From NCBI GenBank assembly GCA_003194435.1, contig PQXC01000004.1:1-64000 (forward strand): a DNA stretch of 64,000 bases, in the 5' to 3' direction. The notes under the pieces were generated by a model. It did no database searches and was not told where the DNA came from. It saw nothing but the letters and a program-made list of their open reading frames with translations. This DNA comes from Candidatus Methanophagaceae archaeon (GTDB lineage: Archaea; Halobacteriota; Syntropharchaeia; Alkanophagales; Methanospirareceae). Positions 53,611 to 62,229 of this stretch are shown in pieces. Positions within the stretch are counted from its first letter, which is position 1. The number at the start of each line of letters is the position of its first letter. Made by a program: the position numbers and the translations under genes.

Positions 53611-54117
53611 ATGTTCACGTCAATGGAGAAGGTCGTAAATGAGGCTAAAAAATCTAAGAAAAAGAAGCAAATGAAACAGGAGTATAAAATTGACCTAACA
53701 ATATTAGGAATAATTATGATGCTCGGTCTTCCTATAGCATGGGCCCTCTGGTTTGGTTCAAATATTGCCGAACGAGGAAATAGCCCCCCTTTTCTCCATT
53801 ATGGAGTCTTTATTTTTATGATAGGATATCTCATAGTAATAATTTGTTATAGTGCTTGTTTAGCTACGGGGTTCCTTTTTCTTAGTATTGGACTCGTTGA
53901 AACTGTAGAACAGCTTATACTCTCACATTCCTATCCCTTTCTCAAATTTTCTATGTTTGAATGGGACATATTACTCCTTAAAGCGATGCTGTTAATGCTG
54001 GGTGCACTAATTGAAAGAAAATATATTAGAGGAAGAAAGGATGTAACATGGAGAGAGGCTTTTGCTCCCTTTATCCTTATTCTTATTATCCTTATATTTT
54101 CATTCTTTTGGTGGTAA
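53611..54117 (+). CDS. Hypothetical membrane protein
   Basis: A 168-residue protein with a Lys-rich cytoplasmic head (KKSKKKKQMKQEYK) and about four or five hydrophobic segments (about 29-49, 63-90, 113-130 and 147-167). I start at ATG 53611; a GTG lies one codon earlier. No family recognised. It follows the HEPN gene by 34 bases, so the two may be an accessory pair (nuclease plus membrane protein). Confidence 0.55.
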   Translation: MFTSMEKVVNEAKKSKKKKQMKQEYKIDLTILGIIMMLGLPIAWALWFGSNIAERGNSPPFLHYGVFIFMIGYLIVIICYSACLATGFLFLSIGLVETVEQLILSHSYPFLKFSMFEWDILLLKAMLLMLGALIERKYIRGRKDVTWREAFAPFILILIILIFSFFWW

Positions 54118-54177
54118 TCTCCTAAAAATGACTACATGAAAAACACCTCCTTATAAATAGGGAAGAAGGAGGTGCAT

Positions 54178-54513
54178 ATGTATATAGGACTGGATGTGCA
54201 TAAAAAGTTGAGCTACTATTCGATGGTAGACGGCGAGGGAACAGAAGTGAAGAGAGGCACTGGATAACTACCTGGAGGTGTTGAAAGCGCTGGAAGAGAG
54301 GATTAAAGAGATGGAAGCTATTTTGAAGGAGAGAGCGAAGATAACGGATGAAGCGAAGTGGCTGATGAGCATCCCCGGCACAGGATATACAACAAAATAA
54401 AAGCGAGGAGAGGGGAAAAAGTGGCAATCGTTGCAACAGCTCGTCACATGGCGGAGTTGGTCTACTGGGTGCTGACAAGGAAGGAATACTATAAGGAAAA
54501 AATAGGGCAATAA
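54178..54513 (+). pseudogene. IS110-family transposase, internally deleted
   Basis: A ribosome site, AAGGAGGTGCAT, precedes ATG 54178. The frame opens MYIGLDVHKK, the IS110 DEDD start, then stops at GGATAA. In other frames the middle shows LEVLKALEERIKEMEAIL and EAKWLMSIPGTGYTT, and the end KVAIVATARHMAELVYWVL. These are in transposase order but about 250 residues are missing, so this is a relic. The hairpin-rich tail after it belongs to the element. Confidence 0.75.
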
Positions 54514-54531
54514 AAGCCTCGTCTTTTTCAT

Positions 54532-54648
54532 GATCCCTTAGAGGATCGCCAAAATGAGTGAGGCCGCCACCCTAAACGACGCTGGTGGGGCGGAGCCCCA
54601 CGACCCCGCAAGCCCTGTAAGGGCTTAACCATGTGCCGAAAAAGGCAC
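54532..54648 (+). ncRNA. Hairpin-rich tail of the IS110 relic (candidate bridge-RNA region)
   Basis: Directly after the transposase relic lie four hairpins in 117 bases: GATCC/GGATC (54532-54547), TGGGGC-GGA-GCCCCA (54586-54600), AAGCCC-TGTAA-GGGCTT (54610-54626) and GTGCC-GAAAAA-GGCAC (54633-54648). The dense folding and GC-rich content stand out from the AT-rich neighbours. IS110-type elements encode a bridge RNA in a non-coding end. That identity is inferred from position and fold only. Confidence 0.4.
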
Positions 54649-54767
54649 TGGGTTCACGAAAAAGAAAGGAGTGGGACATAAGTCAAAAGGAGAAATGGAC
54701 GGATGAAGAATAAGTTTAATATAAATAGGATGTGTATAGGTAAAGTGGGTTGAGGTGTTTTTCAGAG

Positions 54768-55157
54768 ATGGAAGGATATGCGAAGCTATATTTGGTGATA
54801 TTTGTCTGTAGTCTTGCCTCTAACCTACTCGTTCAGCTCACTCCCTCAGTACACTGGTCCCCAATTTTTTATGTATTCATCATAACACTTTTCACCACAC
54901 TCCTCTTCCTTTACTTACTCATTCTCAACGGCATCTTCATGAAACTCTCCAAAGCCGAACTGTTCCTTTTTCTCCTAATATTTCCCCTTATAATGTTCTT
55001 TACGTTTTGGTTCGGTCTGTGGGGTTATTGTGATTTGCTGAATCTGAGCAAAACAGGTGATTGCGTACTTGTAGCTCTGATAGTCCTTCCCGTCACAATT
55101 GCTGTCGCTGTGGTTGGTCCGATCCTTACGATTTTAACAAGGAGAAGGAGGTGTTAG
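54768..55157 (+). CDS. Hypothetical membrane protein
   Basis: A 129-residue protein with three or four hydrophobic segments and a basic end (LTRRRRC). I start at ATG 54768; a TATA-like TTTAATATAAATAG lies near 54716-54729. A TTG at 54750 would add six residues. Function unknown; it stands in the accessory block between an IS110 relic and a small secreted fragment. Confidence 0.5.
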   Translation: MEGYAKLYLVIFVCSLASNLLVQLTPSVHWSPIFYVFIITLFTTLLFLYLLILNGIFMKLSKAELFLFLLIFPLIMFFTFWFGLWGYCDLLNLSKTGDCVLVALIVLPVTIAVAVVGPILTILTRRRRC

Positions 55158-55253
55158 CTGGACGTGTGAGCTTGAGTTGAGTTTTTTGATATTGTTCCTG
55201 TTCTGGTTCTTGAGGAGTGGTGCCGGAAAACATAAAGAAAAGTCACTATAATT

Positions 55254-55403
55254 TTGTGTATTCTTGTAGGGCTGGTGTTAGAGTATGTTTACATTGAAAG
55301 CCAGCCAAAAGATTCAGATCTTGATGGATGGACCGATGTGGAGGTAGGGCTGGAGGAAGATGACTATTCGCAATTTACAATAGTTTATAGTTATCCAATT
55401 TAA
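55254..55403 (+). CDS. Short secreted-like fragment with Ca-binding-type loop
   Basis: A 49-residue frame with TTG start. A hydrophobic head (LCILVGLVLEYVYI) is followed by KDSDLDGWTDVEVGLEED, which resembles thrombospondin type-3 or dockerin-like calcium loops (D-x-D-x-D/G-x-x-D). Length and weak start suggest the 5' or 3' remains of a larger surface protein. Confidence 0.3.
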   Translation: MCILVGLVLEYVYIESQPKDSDLDGWTDVEVGLEEDDYSQFTIVYSYPI

Positions 55404-55440
55404 ATTACACATTATATTATAATGATGAGTTAGATAGAAG

Positions 55441-56817
55441 ATGAAACAGGACTATTACGATGTGATCATAGTGGGAGCGGGTCCTGCGGGGCTTTTCGCC
55501 GCGAACGAATTGAAGGGCGAGCGTGTGCTGGTGATAGATAAGGGCAGAGATGTAGAAGAGCGACACTGCGTGATGGTGGAGACCGGGAATTGCATTCAAT
55601 GTAAGGATTGCAACATAATGTGCGGTGTGGGCGGTGCGGGCACATTCTCCGATGGCACCTTAAACCTGAGACCTGACATAGGCGGCGAACTTACCGAATT
55701 GTGCGATACAGATACAGCATGGCAGCTTGTGAACGAAGTGGACCGTGTTTTTCTCGCTCATGGCATGCCAAACGAGCTCTATAAGGGCACAGACGAGGAT
55801 ATAGAGCGTTTGGAGAGGCGCGCAGCTTCCGTTGGGGCGTCATTCATAGCGATAAATCAGCGCCACATAGGCTCAGACAGGACGAAAGGAGTGATAAAAT
55901 CGTTTGAAGACGACCTCAAGGCGCATGGCGTCGAATTCATGCTCAATACCACAGTTACGGATATTATTGTAGAGGATAATAAATGCGTGGGTGTGAAGAC
56001 GGAAGGAGGTGCTGAGATAAGAGGCAGGTACGTTATTCTGGCGCCAGGGCGTGTGGGTGCTTCTTGGGTTGAAGAGCTGATCAAGAAGCATGGCATAGAT
56101 GCTGAGTATGCGGGAATAGATGTGGGTGTGCGAGTGGAAGTGCCGGCGATAACGATGAACCCGGTGACGAGGATAAACAGGGACCCGAAGTTCCATATAA
56201 GGACGAAGCGTTACGACGATTTCGCACGGACATTCTGCACAAATGAGCGAGGGTTTGTGGTTAAAGAGGTGTATGACGATTTCATAGGTGTGAATGGACA
56301 TTCATTAAGAGAGAAGAAGTCGGAGAATACAAATTTCGCATTCCTGGTGAAGGTAGAGCTGACAGAGCCGGTCGAGAATACCACCCGATACGGGCGTTCA
56401 ATAGCGAAGCTGGCAACCACAATAGGTGGTGGTAAGCCGATAATACAGAGGATGGGAGACCTGAGGAGGGGCAGGAGATCGACCTGGGAGCGTATAAATC
56501 GCAATCTCGTGAAGAATACATTAAAGGACGTCACGCCCGGTGATATCTCAATGGCACTGCCACACCGAATCACGATGGATATAATAGAGGGTCTGGAGAA
56601 GCTGGATGAGATTATACCCGGTGTTGCTGCTGATTCTACACTCCTCTATGCGCCCGAGATAAAGTTCTATGCCATGCGTATGAAGGTGGATAAGAATATG
56701 GAGACTTCAGTGAGCAATCTCTTCGCCGCAGGCGATGGCGCGGGACTATCACGTGACATTGTCAATGCCGCCGCTACCGGGATGCTCGCAGCACGCGGAA
56801 TACTGAATAAGTTATAA
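55441..56817 (+). CDS. COG2509-type FAD-dependent dehydrogenase
   Basis: A 458-residue flavoprotein. N-terminal DVIIVGAGPAGLFAANEL is the FAD loop; next comes a Cys-rich segment, NCIQCKDCNIMCGVGGAGTF, then FSDGTLNLRPDIGG, and AAGDGAGLSRDIVNAAATG near the C-terminus closes the FAD site. The pattern matches uncharacterised COG2509 dehydrogenases. The four Cys in that segment could bind an Fe-S cluster or act in thiol exchange. It is followed 25 bases later by the moaA-like gene, possibly in one transcript. Confidence 0.83.
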   Translation: MKQDYYDVIIVGAGPAGLFAANELKGERVLVIDKGRDVEERHCVMVETGNCIQCKDCNIMCGVGGAGTFSDGTLNLRPDIGGELTELCDTDTAWQLVNEVDRVFLAHGMPNELYKGTDEDIERLERRAASVGASFIAINQRHIGSDRTKGVIKSFEDDLKAHGVEFMLNTTVTDIIVEDNKCVGVKTEGGAEIRGRYVILAPGRVGASWVEELIKKHGIDAEYAGIDVGVRVEVPAITMNPVTRINRDPKFHIRTKRYDDFARTFCTNERGFVVKEVYDDFIGVNGHSLREKKSENTNFAFLVKVELTEPVENTTRYGRSIAKLATTIGGGKPIIQRMGDLRRGRRSTWERINRNLVKNTLKDVTPGDISMALPHRITMDIIEGLEKLDEIIPGVAADSTLLYAPEIKFYAMRMKVDKNMETSVSNLFAAGDGAGLSRDIVNAAATGMLAARGILNKL

Positions 56818-56842
56818 GTTGAAGTCAAGTCGAAGTTGAGAG

Positions 56843-58372
56843 ATGGTAGAGGGCGAAGGGGAGCGGGAGCAGGAGCAGGAACGGAAGCGTATGACGAGAT
56901 TGGTAGATGCTTACGGCAGGGAGATAAGGAGCTTGAGGTTCTCTATTATGAACCGATGCAACCTGAATTGTATCTACTGCCATGCAGAGGGCGAGGAATA
57001 CAGTAGCGGAGAACCCCTGAGTGCCGAGCTTATCACGGCGATAGCGAGAGTGGCATCTCGCTATTATAATATCAGGCGAGTGAAATTCTCAGGTGGGGAG
57101 CCCCTTATGCGAGACGACCTCCCCGCGATTGTACAGGCTATAAGGGCTTTTATGGATGACATCTCGCTGACCACCAACGGTACTTTATTGAGCAGTAAAG
57201 CAGGCGAACTCGCCGATTCTGGTCTCGACCGCGTGAATATCAGTCTTGACTCGCTCCGAGAGGACAGGTATGATGCCATCACACGCACGAGAAACAATCT
57301 CAGCAGGGTAATAGATGGCATTTACAGTGCTATTGATGCGGGTCTCACACCCATCAAGTTGAATATGGTGGTGTTAAAGGGCGTGAACGACGATGAGATA
57401 GAGGATATGATAGAGTTTGTGCGGAACTGCAATGACAGAGCTGGAGGTAGGAGTAGAGGTAGAGAAGTGTCTATTATGAACCGATGCAACCTGAATTGTA
57501 TCTACTGCCATGCAGAGGGCGAGGAATACAGTGGCGAAGAACCCCTGAGTGCCGAGCTTATCACGGCGATAGCGAGAGTGGCATCTCGCTATTATAATAT
57601 CAGGCGAGTGAAATTCTCAGGTGGGGAGCCTCTTATGCGAGACGACCTACCCGCGATTGTACAGGCTATAAGGGCTTTTATGGATGACATCTCGCTGACC
57701 ACCAACGGTACTTTATTGAGCAGTAAAGCAGGCGAACTCGCCGATTCCGGTCTCGACCGCGTGAATATCAGTCTTGACTCGCTCAGAGAGGACAGGTATG
57801 ATGGCATCACACGCACGAGAAACAATCTCAGCAGGGTAATAGATGGCATTTACAGTGCTATTGATGCGGGTCTCACACCCATCAAGTTGAATATGGTGGT
57901 GCTAAAGGGCATGAATGACGATGAGATAGAGGATATGATAGAGTTTGTGCGGAACTGCAATGACAGAGCTGGAGGTAGGAGTAGAGGTAGAGAAGCGGTA
58001 ATTCTGCAATTGATAGAGTTGATGCCATTCTTCAATCCCGGCATGGATATTTACAGACCTGACTTTGATAAACTCGAGGCAGAACTGAGGGCGAAGGCAT
58101 CGGCGGTGAAGACAAGGCGGCTGCAGCGCAGGCGGAAATATATCGTGGATGGTGTGGAGGTCGAGGTTGTGCATCCAATGGACAATACGGAGTTCTGTGC
58201 GAATTGCACACGGCTGAGAATAACTTCAGAAGGGAAGATAAAGCCCTGTCTGCTTAGAAATGACAATCTCGTGCCCATTGAGCGAGTGGATGACGAGCAT
58301 ATAATAAGCAGATTGGAGATGGCGATGAGATACCGTGAACCTTTCTTCAGAAGAGAGCCATCCAAAAATTAG
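56843..58372 (+). CDS. moaA: MoaA-like GTP 3',8-cyclase with duplicated radical SAM core
   Basis: MoaA makes the first intermediate of molybdopterin/tungstopterin from GTP. The usual length is about 310-330; here it is 509 because residues 34-209 are repeated in frame as 210-385. Each copy has the radical SAM triad (C39, C43, C46; then C215, C219, C222; MNRCNLNCIYCH), KFSGGEPLMRDDL and LTTNGTLLS. The second, C-terminal cluster with the substrate (FCANCTRLRITSEGKIKPCL) is single. The start may be ATG 56891 (MTRLVDAYGRE), as the first 16 residues are a Glu/Gln/Arg repeat. No C-terminal Gly-Gly, which MoaA of some species needs. Both radical SAM copies are nearly identical. Confidence 0.9.
   Translation: MVEGEGEREQEQERKRMTRLVDAYGREIRSLRFSIMNRCNLNCIYCHAEGEEYSSGEPLSAELITAIARVASRYYNIRRVKFSGGEPLMRDDLPAIVQAIRAFMDDISLTTNGTLLSSKAGELADSGLDRVNISLDSLREDRYDAITRTRNNLSRVIDGIYSAIDAGLTPIKLNMVVLKGVNDDEIEDMIEFVRNCNDRAGGRSRGREVSIMNRCNLNCIYCHAEGEEYSGEEPLSAELITAIARVASRYYNIRRVKFSGGEPLMRDDLPAIVQAIRAFMDDISLTTNGTLLSSKAGELADSGLDRVNISLDSLREDRYDGITRTRNNLSRVIDGIYSAIDAGLTPIKLNMVVLKGMNDDEIEDMIEFVRNCNDRAGGRSRGREAVILQLIELMPFFNPGMDIYRPDFDKLEAELRAKASAVKTRRLQRRRKYIVDGVEVEVVHPMDNTEFCANCTRLRITSEGKIKPCLLRNDNLVPIERVDDEHIISRLEMAMRYREPFFRREPSKN
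56942..57997 (+). repeat. 528-bp in-frame tandem duplication in moaA
   Basis: Unit 1 (56942-57469) and unit 2 (57470-57997) each encode 176 residues. They differ at a small number of sites, among them a changed SSG/SGE after EEY and a D-A/D-G change, so they are not a pure assembly echo. 528 is 176 codons, leaving the frame intact. Confidence 0.95.
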
Positions 58373-58503
58373 AGAGTCGCTATCTCTTGTGCTATGGAAT
58401 CCACAATTCTTTCGTTTACCAGTTCTACGGCTGCGATTTATTGGATGGGCTCATGCGAAACGTAAGATTTAATATGTTTAATGATAGATATTTTTAGAAA
58501 AAA

Positions 58504-61500
58504 ATGAACAACTCACCTGAATTAGAAAAAATAAATGCACAAGAATTAGCTGAGCACATAAAAGAACGTGCTCAAGAAGCGGGCAACGAAGAAGAGTTAA
58601 AAATAGGATTTGCGGTATTATTGGACCCATTCTTAAGAGCATGGAACATCAAACCTGCGTATGAACGTCATGCAGGTGGTGTCAGATGCGTGGTTTCGGG
58701 CGTGCGAAAGGATGCCCTCTATGGGACGGTGATAGTAGAATTTAAAGCACCCGGGAAATTGAAAAGCGAGAAAGAATTCAGTAAAGCTAAGGAACAGGTC
58801 AAGAGATACATCGAAACGGAAGCTGTTGACCCGAGGTATTATGGCAGGTATTTTGGTGTTGTTCTGGATGGCTATCAAATAGCTTTTGTCAGGTTCAGGA
58901 AAGGGGATTGGGAGGAGCAGGAAAAACCTTTAGAAATAAACGCTTATGCTATTTTACGCTTTTTGGAAGCTATTCGTGGCTTGAAGAGAAAACCAATAGA
59001 TGCCCAACTCTTGCTTGAGGACTTCGGTCCAAAAAGTGCAATCAGCAAGAAAATTATCCTGTCCCTGTATAAAGCCCTGGCGAAGCCCCAATCTTCGAGG
59101 ACAGAGATGCTGTTTGAGGATTGGAAGAGGGTGTTTTCGCAGGTTTGCGCATATTCAAAAGACAAGCTTAAAGGTTTGATTGGCTACTACGGGCTGAGTG
59201 GCGACATTGACGTTGAGAAATTGATGTTTGCAATCCACACTTATTACACGCTTTTGATGAAATTGCTCACTTCTGAAATCGTTACTTTGTTCGCAGATAG
59301 CTTGATTGGTTCCTATCTAAAGAGGATTGAGGATGCACGCATGAGAGGCGGGGATGAGATGCTGCTCGAAATGGAGGAGTTAGAAGAAGGGGGAATCTTC
59401 AAGGAGCTTGGAATCATAAATTTCCTCGAAGCCGATTATTTTGCGTGGTATATTGATGAGTGGAATGAAGAAATAGCCTCGTTGATTTACGAGATGGCGA
59501 AGGAGTTGCTTGATTATGAGCCTGCGACCGTGGAATTAACACCTGAGAGGGTCAAAGATTTATTCAAACGACTGTATCAAAATTTAGTTCCGAGGGAGAT
59601 AAGACACAAACTCGGTGAATACTTCACCCCGGACTGGCTTGCAGAACTCCTTTTGGATGAAGTTGGTTATGACGGCAATCCCGAAAACAGAGTTTTGGAC
59701 CCGGCTTGCGGTTCTGGAACTTTCCTCGTAATGGTTATAAATAGAATCAAGGAATATGCCGAGGAGCATTACGAGATTGATAAGAGAACACTTATAACGA
59801 AGATAGTGAATAACGTGCAGGGATTTGACTTGAACCCGCTTGCAGTATTGGCATCAAAGGCGAATTATCTTATCGCTATGGCTGAGTTCCTGAGATACCG
59901 ACCCAAAGAGGGGATAGAAATACCGGTTTATTTAGCGGATTCGATTGCGGTAAGCAGGAGGATGGAACCAACCGGGCAATGGGCAGTTTACATGAAGACG
60001 AGCGAGGGTGAATTCTCGGTTCATCATGAGGTCATTGATAAAGGATTGCTCTCAAGAGTTTTAGAAACGATAGAGGATTGTGTGAAACGAGGGGACTATT
60101 CTGATAGGGATTTTAAGAACCTCATCAAGCGAGAATTTGAACTCAAGGAGGAGAGTATTGATTCTTTGCTGGAATTATACGAGAAAATATTGGATTTAGA
60201 GAGGAAGGGGAAGAATAAGATTTGGACAAGCTTGCTAAAAAATTCCTTCGCCCCCTTGCTCGCGGGGAAATTCGATTACGTAGTTGGTAATCCGCCATGG
60301 ATAAACTGGGAGAATCTGCCTGTGTATTACAGGCAACAAACAAGAAGGCTCTGGGATTGGTATGGTCTGTTGAAAAAGACCAAAGGAATGGGCTTGGGCA
60401 AAGTGAAGCGTGACATGGCGATGCTTTTCCTCGCAAGATGTCTGGATAGATATACAAAAGAGGAAGGTAAACTTGCTTTTCTTATCCCTTTCACGGTTTA
60501 CAAAACGCAGGCGGGTGCAGGATTCAGAGAATTCCTGGCAAAAGGATACTGGAAAGACGAGAAGATGAAATGTTCTTGCAATGTGGAGAAGATACACGAT
60601 TTGGTAACTTTGTATCCTTTTGAAGGTGCGGTAAACAGGGCTTCTTTGATTATTGCTGAGAAGTCATGTAAAACTGAGTTCCCTGTTTATTGTGTGATGT
60701 GGCACAATCCAAGAAGCAAGGGGATAGGTCAGGAAGCGGAGCTTGAGGAGATTAAAAAAACGACAAGACAGTTCGATTTGGCTTTCATCCCAATCAAAGA
60801 GAATAAGCCCGAAAGTCCCTGGATGGAAATTACTGAAAAAGCTTACGAAGGGATAAAGAAGGTTATCGGTGGAAGTCGCTGGTATAAAGCCCACGAAGGT
60901 GTAAAGACAGCTCTTAACCAAGTTTATTGGGTTGAAATACTTTCAGAAGAGCCAAATGGGTTGCTTATCACGAATCCTTCGCTACCGGGGCAGAAGAAGA
61001 AAGTGAAGCAGGTGAAAAAGGTTGTTGAGAAAGATTTGGTTTACCCTTTGGTCAGAGGGAGGGATGTGAAGAAGTGGTATGTTAAGGGAGATTTAGGATA
61101 TATATTGATGCCGGTCAATGGGAATGGAAAAACTTTATCTCATTCGGATTTAAAAGTAAAGTATCCTGAGACTTACCAGTATTTATCAAATTTTGTTGGC
61201 GATTTGGTGAATAGGGGCGGAGAACCGTATAAAACGAAACTAAAGCCTTACAGAGAAAAGCCTTTTGAAGATGCTGAAAGGGTTGCACCACCATTTTACT
61301 GGTTATTTAATGCTGAACCCTCTTTGGCACCCTACAAACTTGTTTGGAAGGTAATTGCTGGTGGAATTACTGGAAAAGCTGTTAGATTTGCATCATCAGT
61401 ATTAGAACCTATTAAAATTGGATATATTGAAAAGGAAAGCCCTATAATTCCTGATGCTTCGTTAATTCTCATTTCTTTTAACGACCTGGAAGAGGCCTAT

Positions 61501-62229
61501 TATGTTTCAGCGGTCTTAAATTCTTCAATAGACCTTTTAGCAATAGCATCTTATACCTACGAACTCAGACAAGAAACGCACATCACACAATACATCAAAA
61601 TCCCGAAATACAACTCAAACAACCAATTGCATCGTGAATTGGGCGAGCTTTCAAAGAAAGCGCATGGAATCGCAAGGGAAATCTACGAAGAAGAAAGGGA
61701 GGACTTGAGAGATGATTTGGCGACTGTGGAGGAAGAGATTGACAGGAAGGTTGCAGAACTTTACGGGATTACCGAAGAGGAGCTAAAGGAGATAAAGAAG
61801 TGTTTGAGGATTTTGAAGGAGGGCGAGATTGAGGAAGAGGAAGGCGAGGAAGAAGAGGGTGTTGTTTTGCTAAAGGAGGAGAAAATAGAGATCGAACTTG
61901 AGCCTTTGCTGATTAAGGAGAACGAGTCGCAAGAGATGGAGATAAAAATTGCTAATCATCTCAAAACCGAAATACAAAATGCGGTAGTGAAAGTTATGCT
62001 GGAGGATAAACCTCTGTTCAAAGGTGAAATAGCGGGGATTGGAAGTGGAGAGACGGGGGCATTAACTTTCAATTCACCGAAGTTGAGAAGCGGGCAATAT
62101 CCGTTAAAGGTTATCTTAGAGCATGAGAACGGGAAGGAAGAAGGGATAAGAACTCTTTTTGTGAGGGCTGCAAAGGTTAAAAAGGGAAAAGGTTTGTTTG
62201 ATGAGGAATTGGAGGAGATGCTAAAATGA
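58504..62229 (+). CDS. Type IIG-like restriction-modification protein with C-terminal Ig-like domain
   Basis: A 1241-residue fused enzyme. The N-terminal part has a PD-(D/E)xK-type nuclease signature (D70 ... GTVIVEFKAPG, E79 and K81). A long helical part precedes an N6-adenine methyltransferase: LGEYFTPDWLAELLL, motif I VLDPACGSGTFL (about 397-408) and motif IV NPPW (about 596-599), then a target-recognition part. After about residue 1115 comes an acidic linker (EEEEGEEEEG) and a beta-rich domain of about 100 residues (MEIKIANHLKTEIQNAVVKV, then GEIAGIGSGETGALTF and GQYPLKVILEHENG) that looks like an Ig/CARDB-type fold, rare in such enzymes. It overlaps the next gene by ATGA. Confidence 0.85.
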   Translation: MNNSPELEKINAQELAEHIKERAQEAGNEEELKIGFAVLLDPFLRAWNIKPAYERHAGGVRCVVSGVRKDALYGTVIVEFKAPGKLKSEKEFSKAKEQVKRYIETEAVDPRYYGRYFGVVLDGYQIAFVRFRKGDWEEQEKPLEINAYAILRFLEAIRGLKRKPIDAQLLLEDFGPKSAISKKIILSLYKALAKPQSSRTEMLFEDWKRVFSQVCAYSKDKLKGLIGYYGLSGDIDVEKLMFAIHTYYTLLMKLLTSEIVTLFADSLIGSYLKRIEDARMRGGDEMLLEMEELEEGGIFKELGIINFLEADYFAWYIDEWNEEIASLIYEMAKELLDYEPATVELTPERVKDLFKRLYQNLVPREIRHKLGEYFTPDWLAELLLDEVGYDGNPENRVLDPACGSGTFLVMVINRIKEYAEEHYEIDKRTLITKIVNNVQGFDLNPLAVLASKANYLIAMAEFLRYRPKEGIEIPVYLADSIAVSRRMEPTGQWAVYMKTSEGEFSVHHEVIDKGLLSRVLETIEDCVKRGDYSDRDFKNLIKREFELKEESIDSLLELYEKILDLERKGKNKIWTSLLKNSFAPLLAGKFDYVVGNPPWINWENLPVYYRQQTRRLWDWYGLLKKTKGMGLGKVKRDMAMLFLARCLDRYTKEEGKLAFLIPFTVYKTQAGAGFREFLAKGYWKDEKMKCSCNVEKIHDLVTLYPFEGAVNRASLIIAEKSCKTEFPVYCVMWHNPRSKGIGQEAELEEIKKTTRQFDLAFIPIKENKPESPWMEITEKAYEGIKKVIGGSRWYKAHEGVKTALNQVYWVEILSEEPNGLLITNPSLPGQKKKVKQVKKVVEKDLVYPLVRGRDVKKWYVKGDLGYILMPVNGNGKTLSHSDLKVKYPETYQYLSNFVGDLVNRGGEPYKTKLKPYREKPFEDAERVAPPFYWLFNAEPSLAPYKLVWKVIAGGITGKAVRFASSVLEPIKIGYIEKESPIIPDASLILISFNDLEEAYYVSAVLNSSIDLLAIASYTYELRQETHITQYIKIPKYNSNNQLHRELGELSKKAHGIAREIYEEEREDLRDDLATVEEEIDRKVAELYGITEEELKEIKKCLRILKEGEIEEEEGEEEEGVVLLKEEKIEIELEPLLIKENESQEMEIKIANHLKTEIQNAVVKVMLEDKPLFKGEIAGIGSGETGALTFNSPKLRSGQYPLKVILEHENGKEEGIRTLFVRAAKVKKGKGLFDEELEEMLK

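Noticed and set aside
52434..55440. Integrated element bounded by att repeats at tRNA-Lys
   Set aside because: No direct repeat of the tRNA 3' end and no integrase in the block. Only the position suggests integration.
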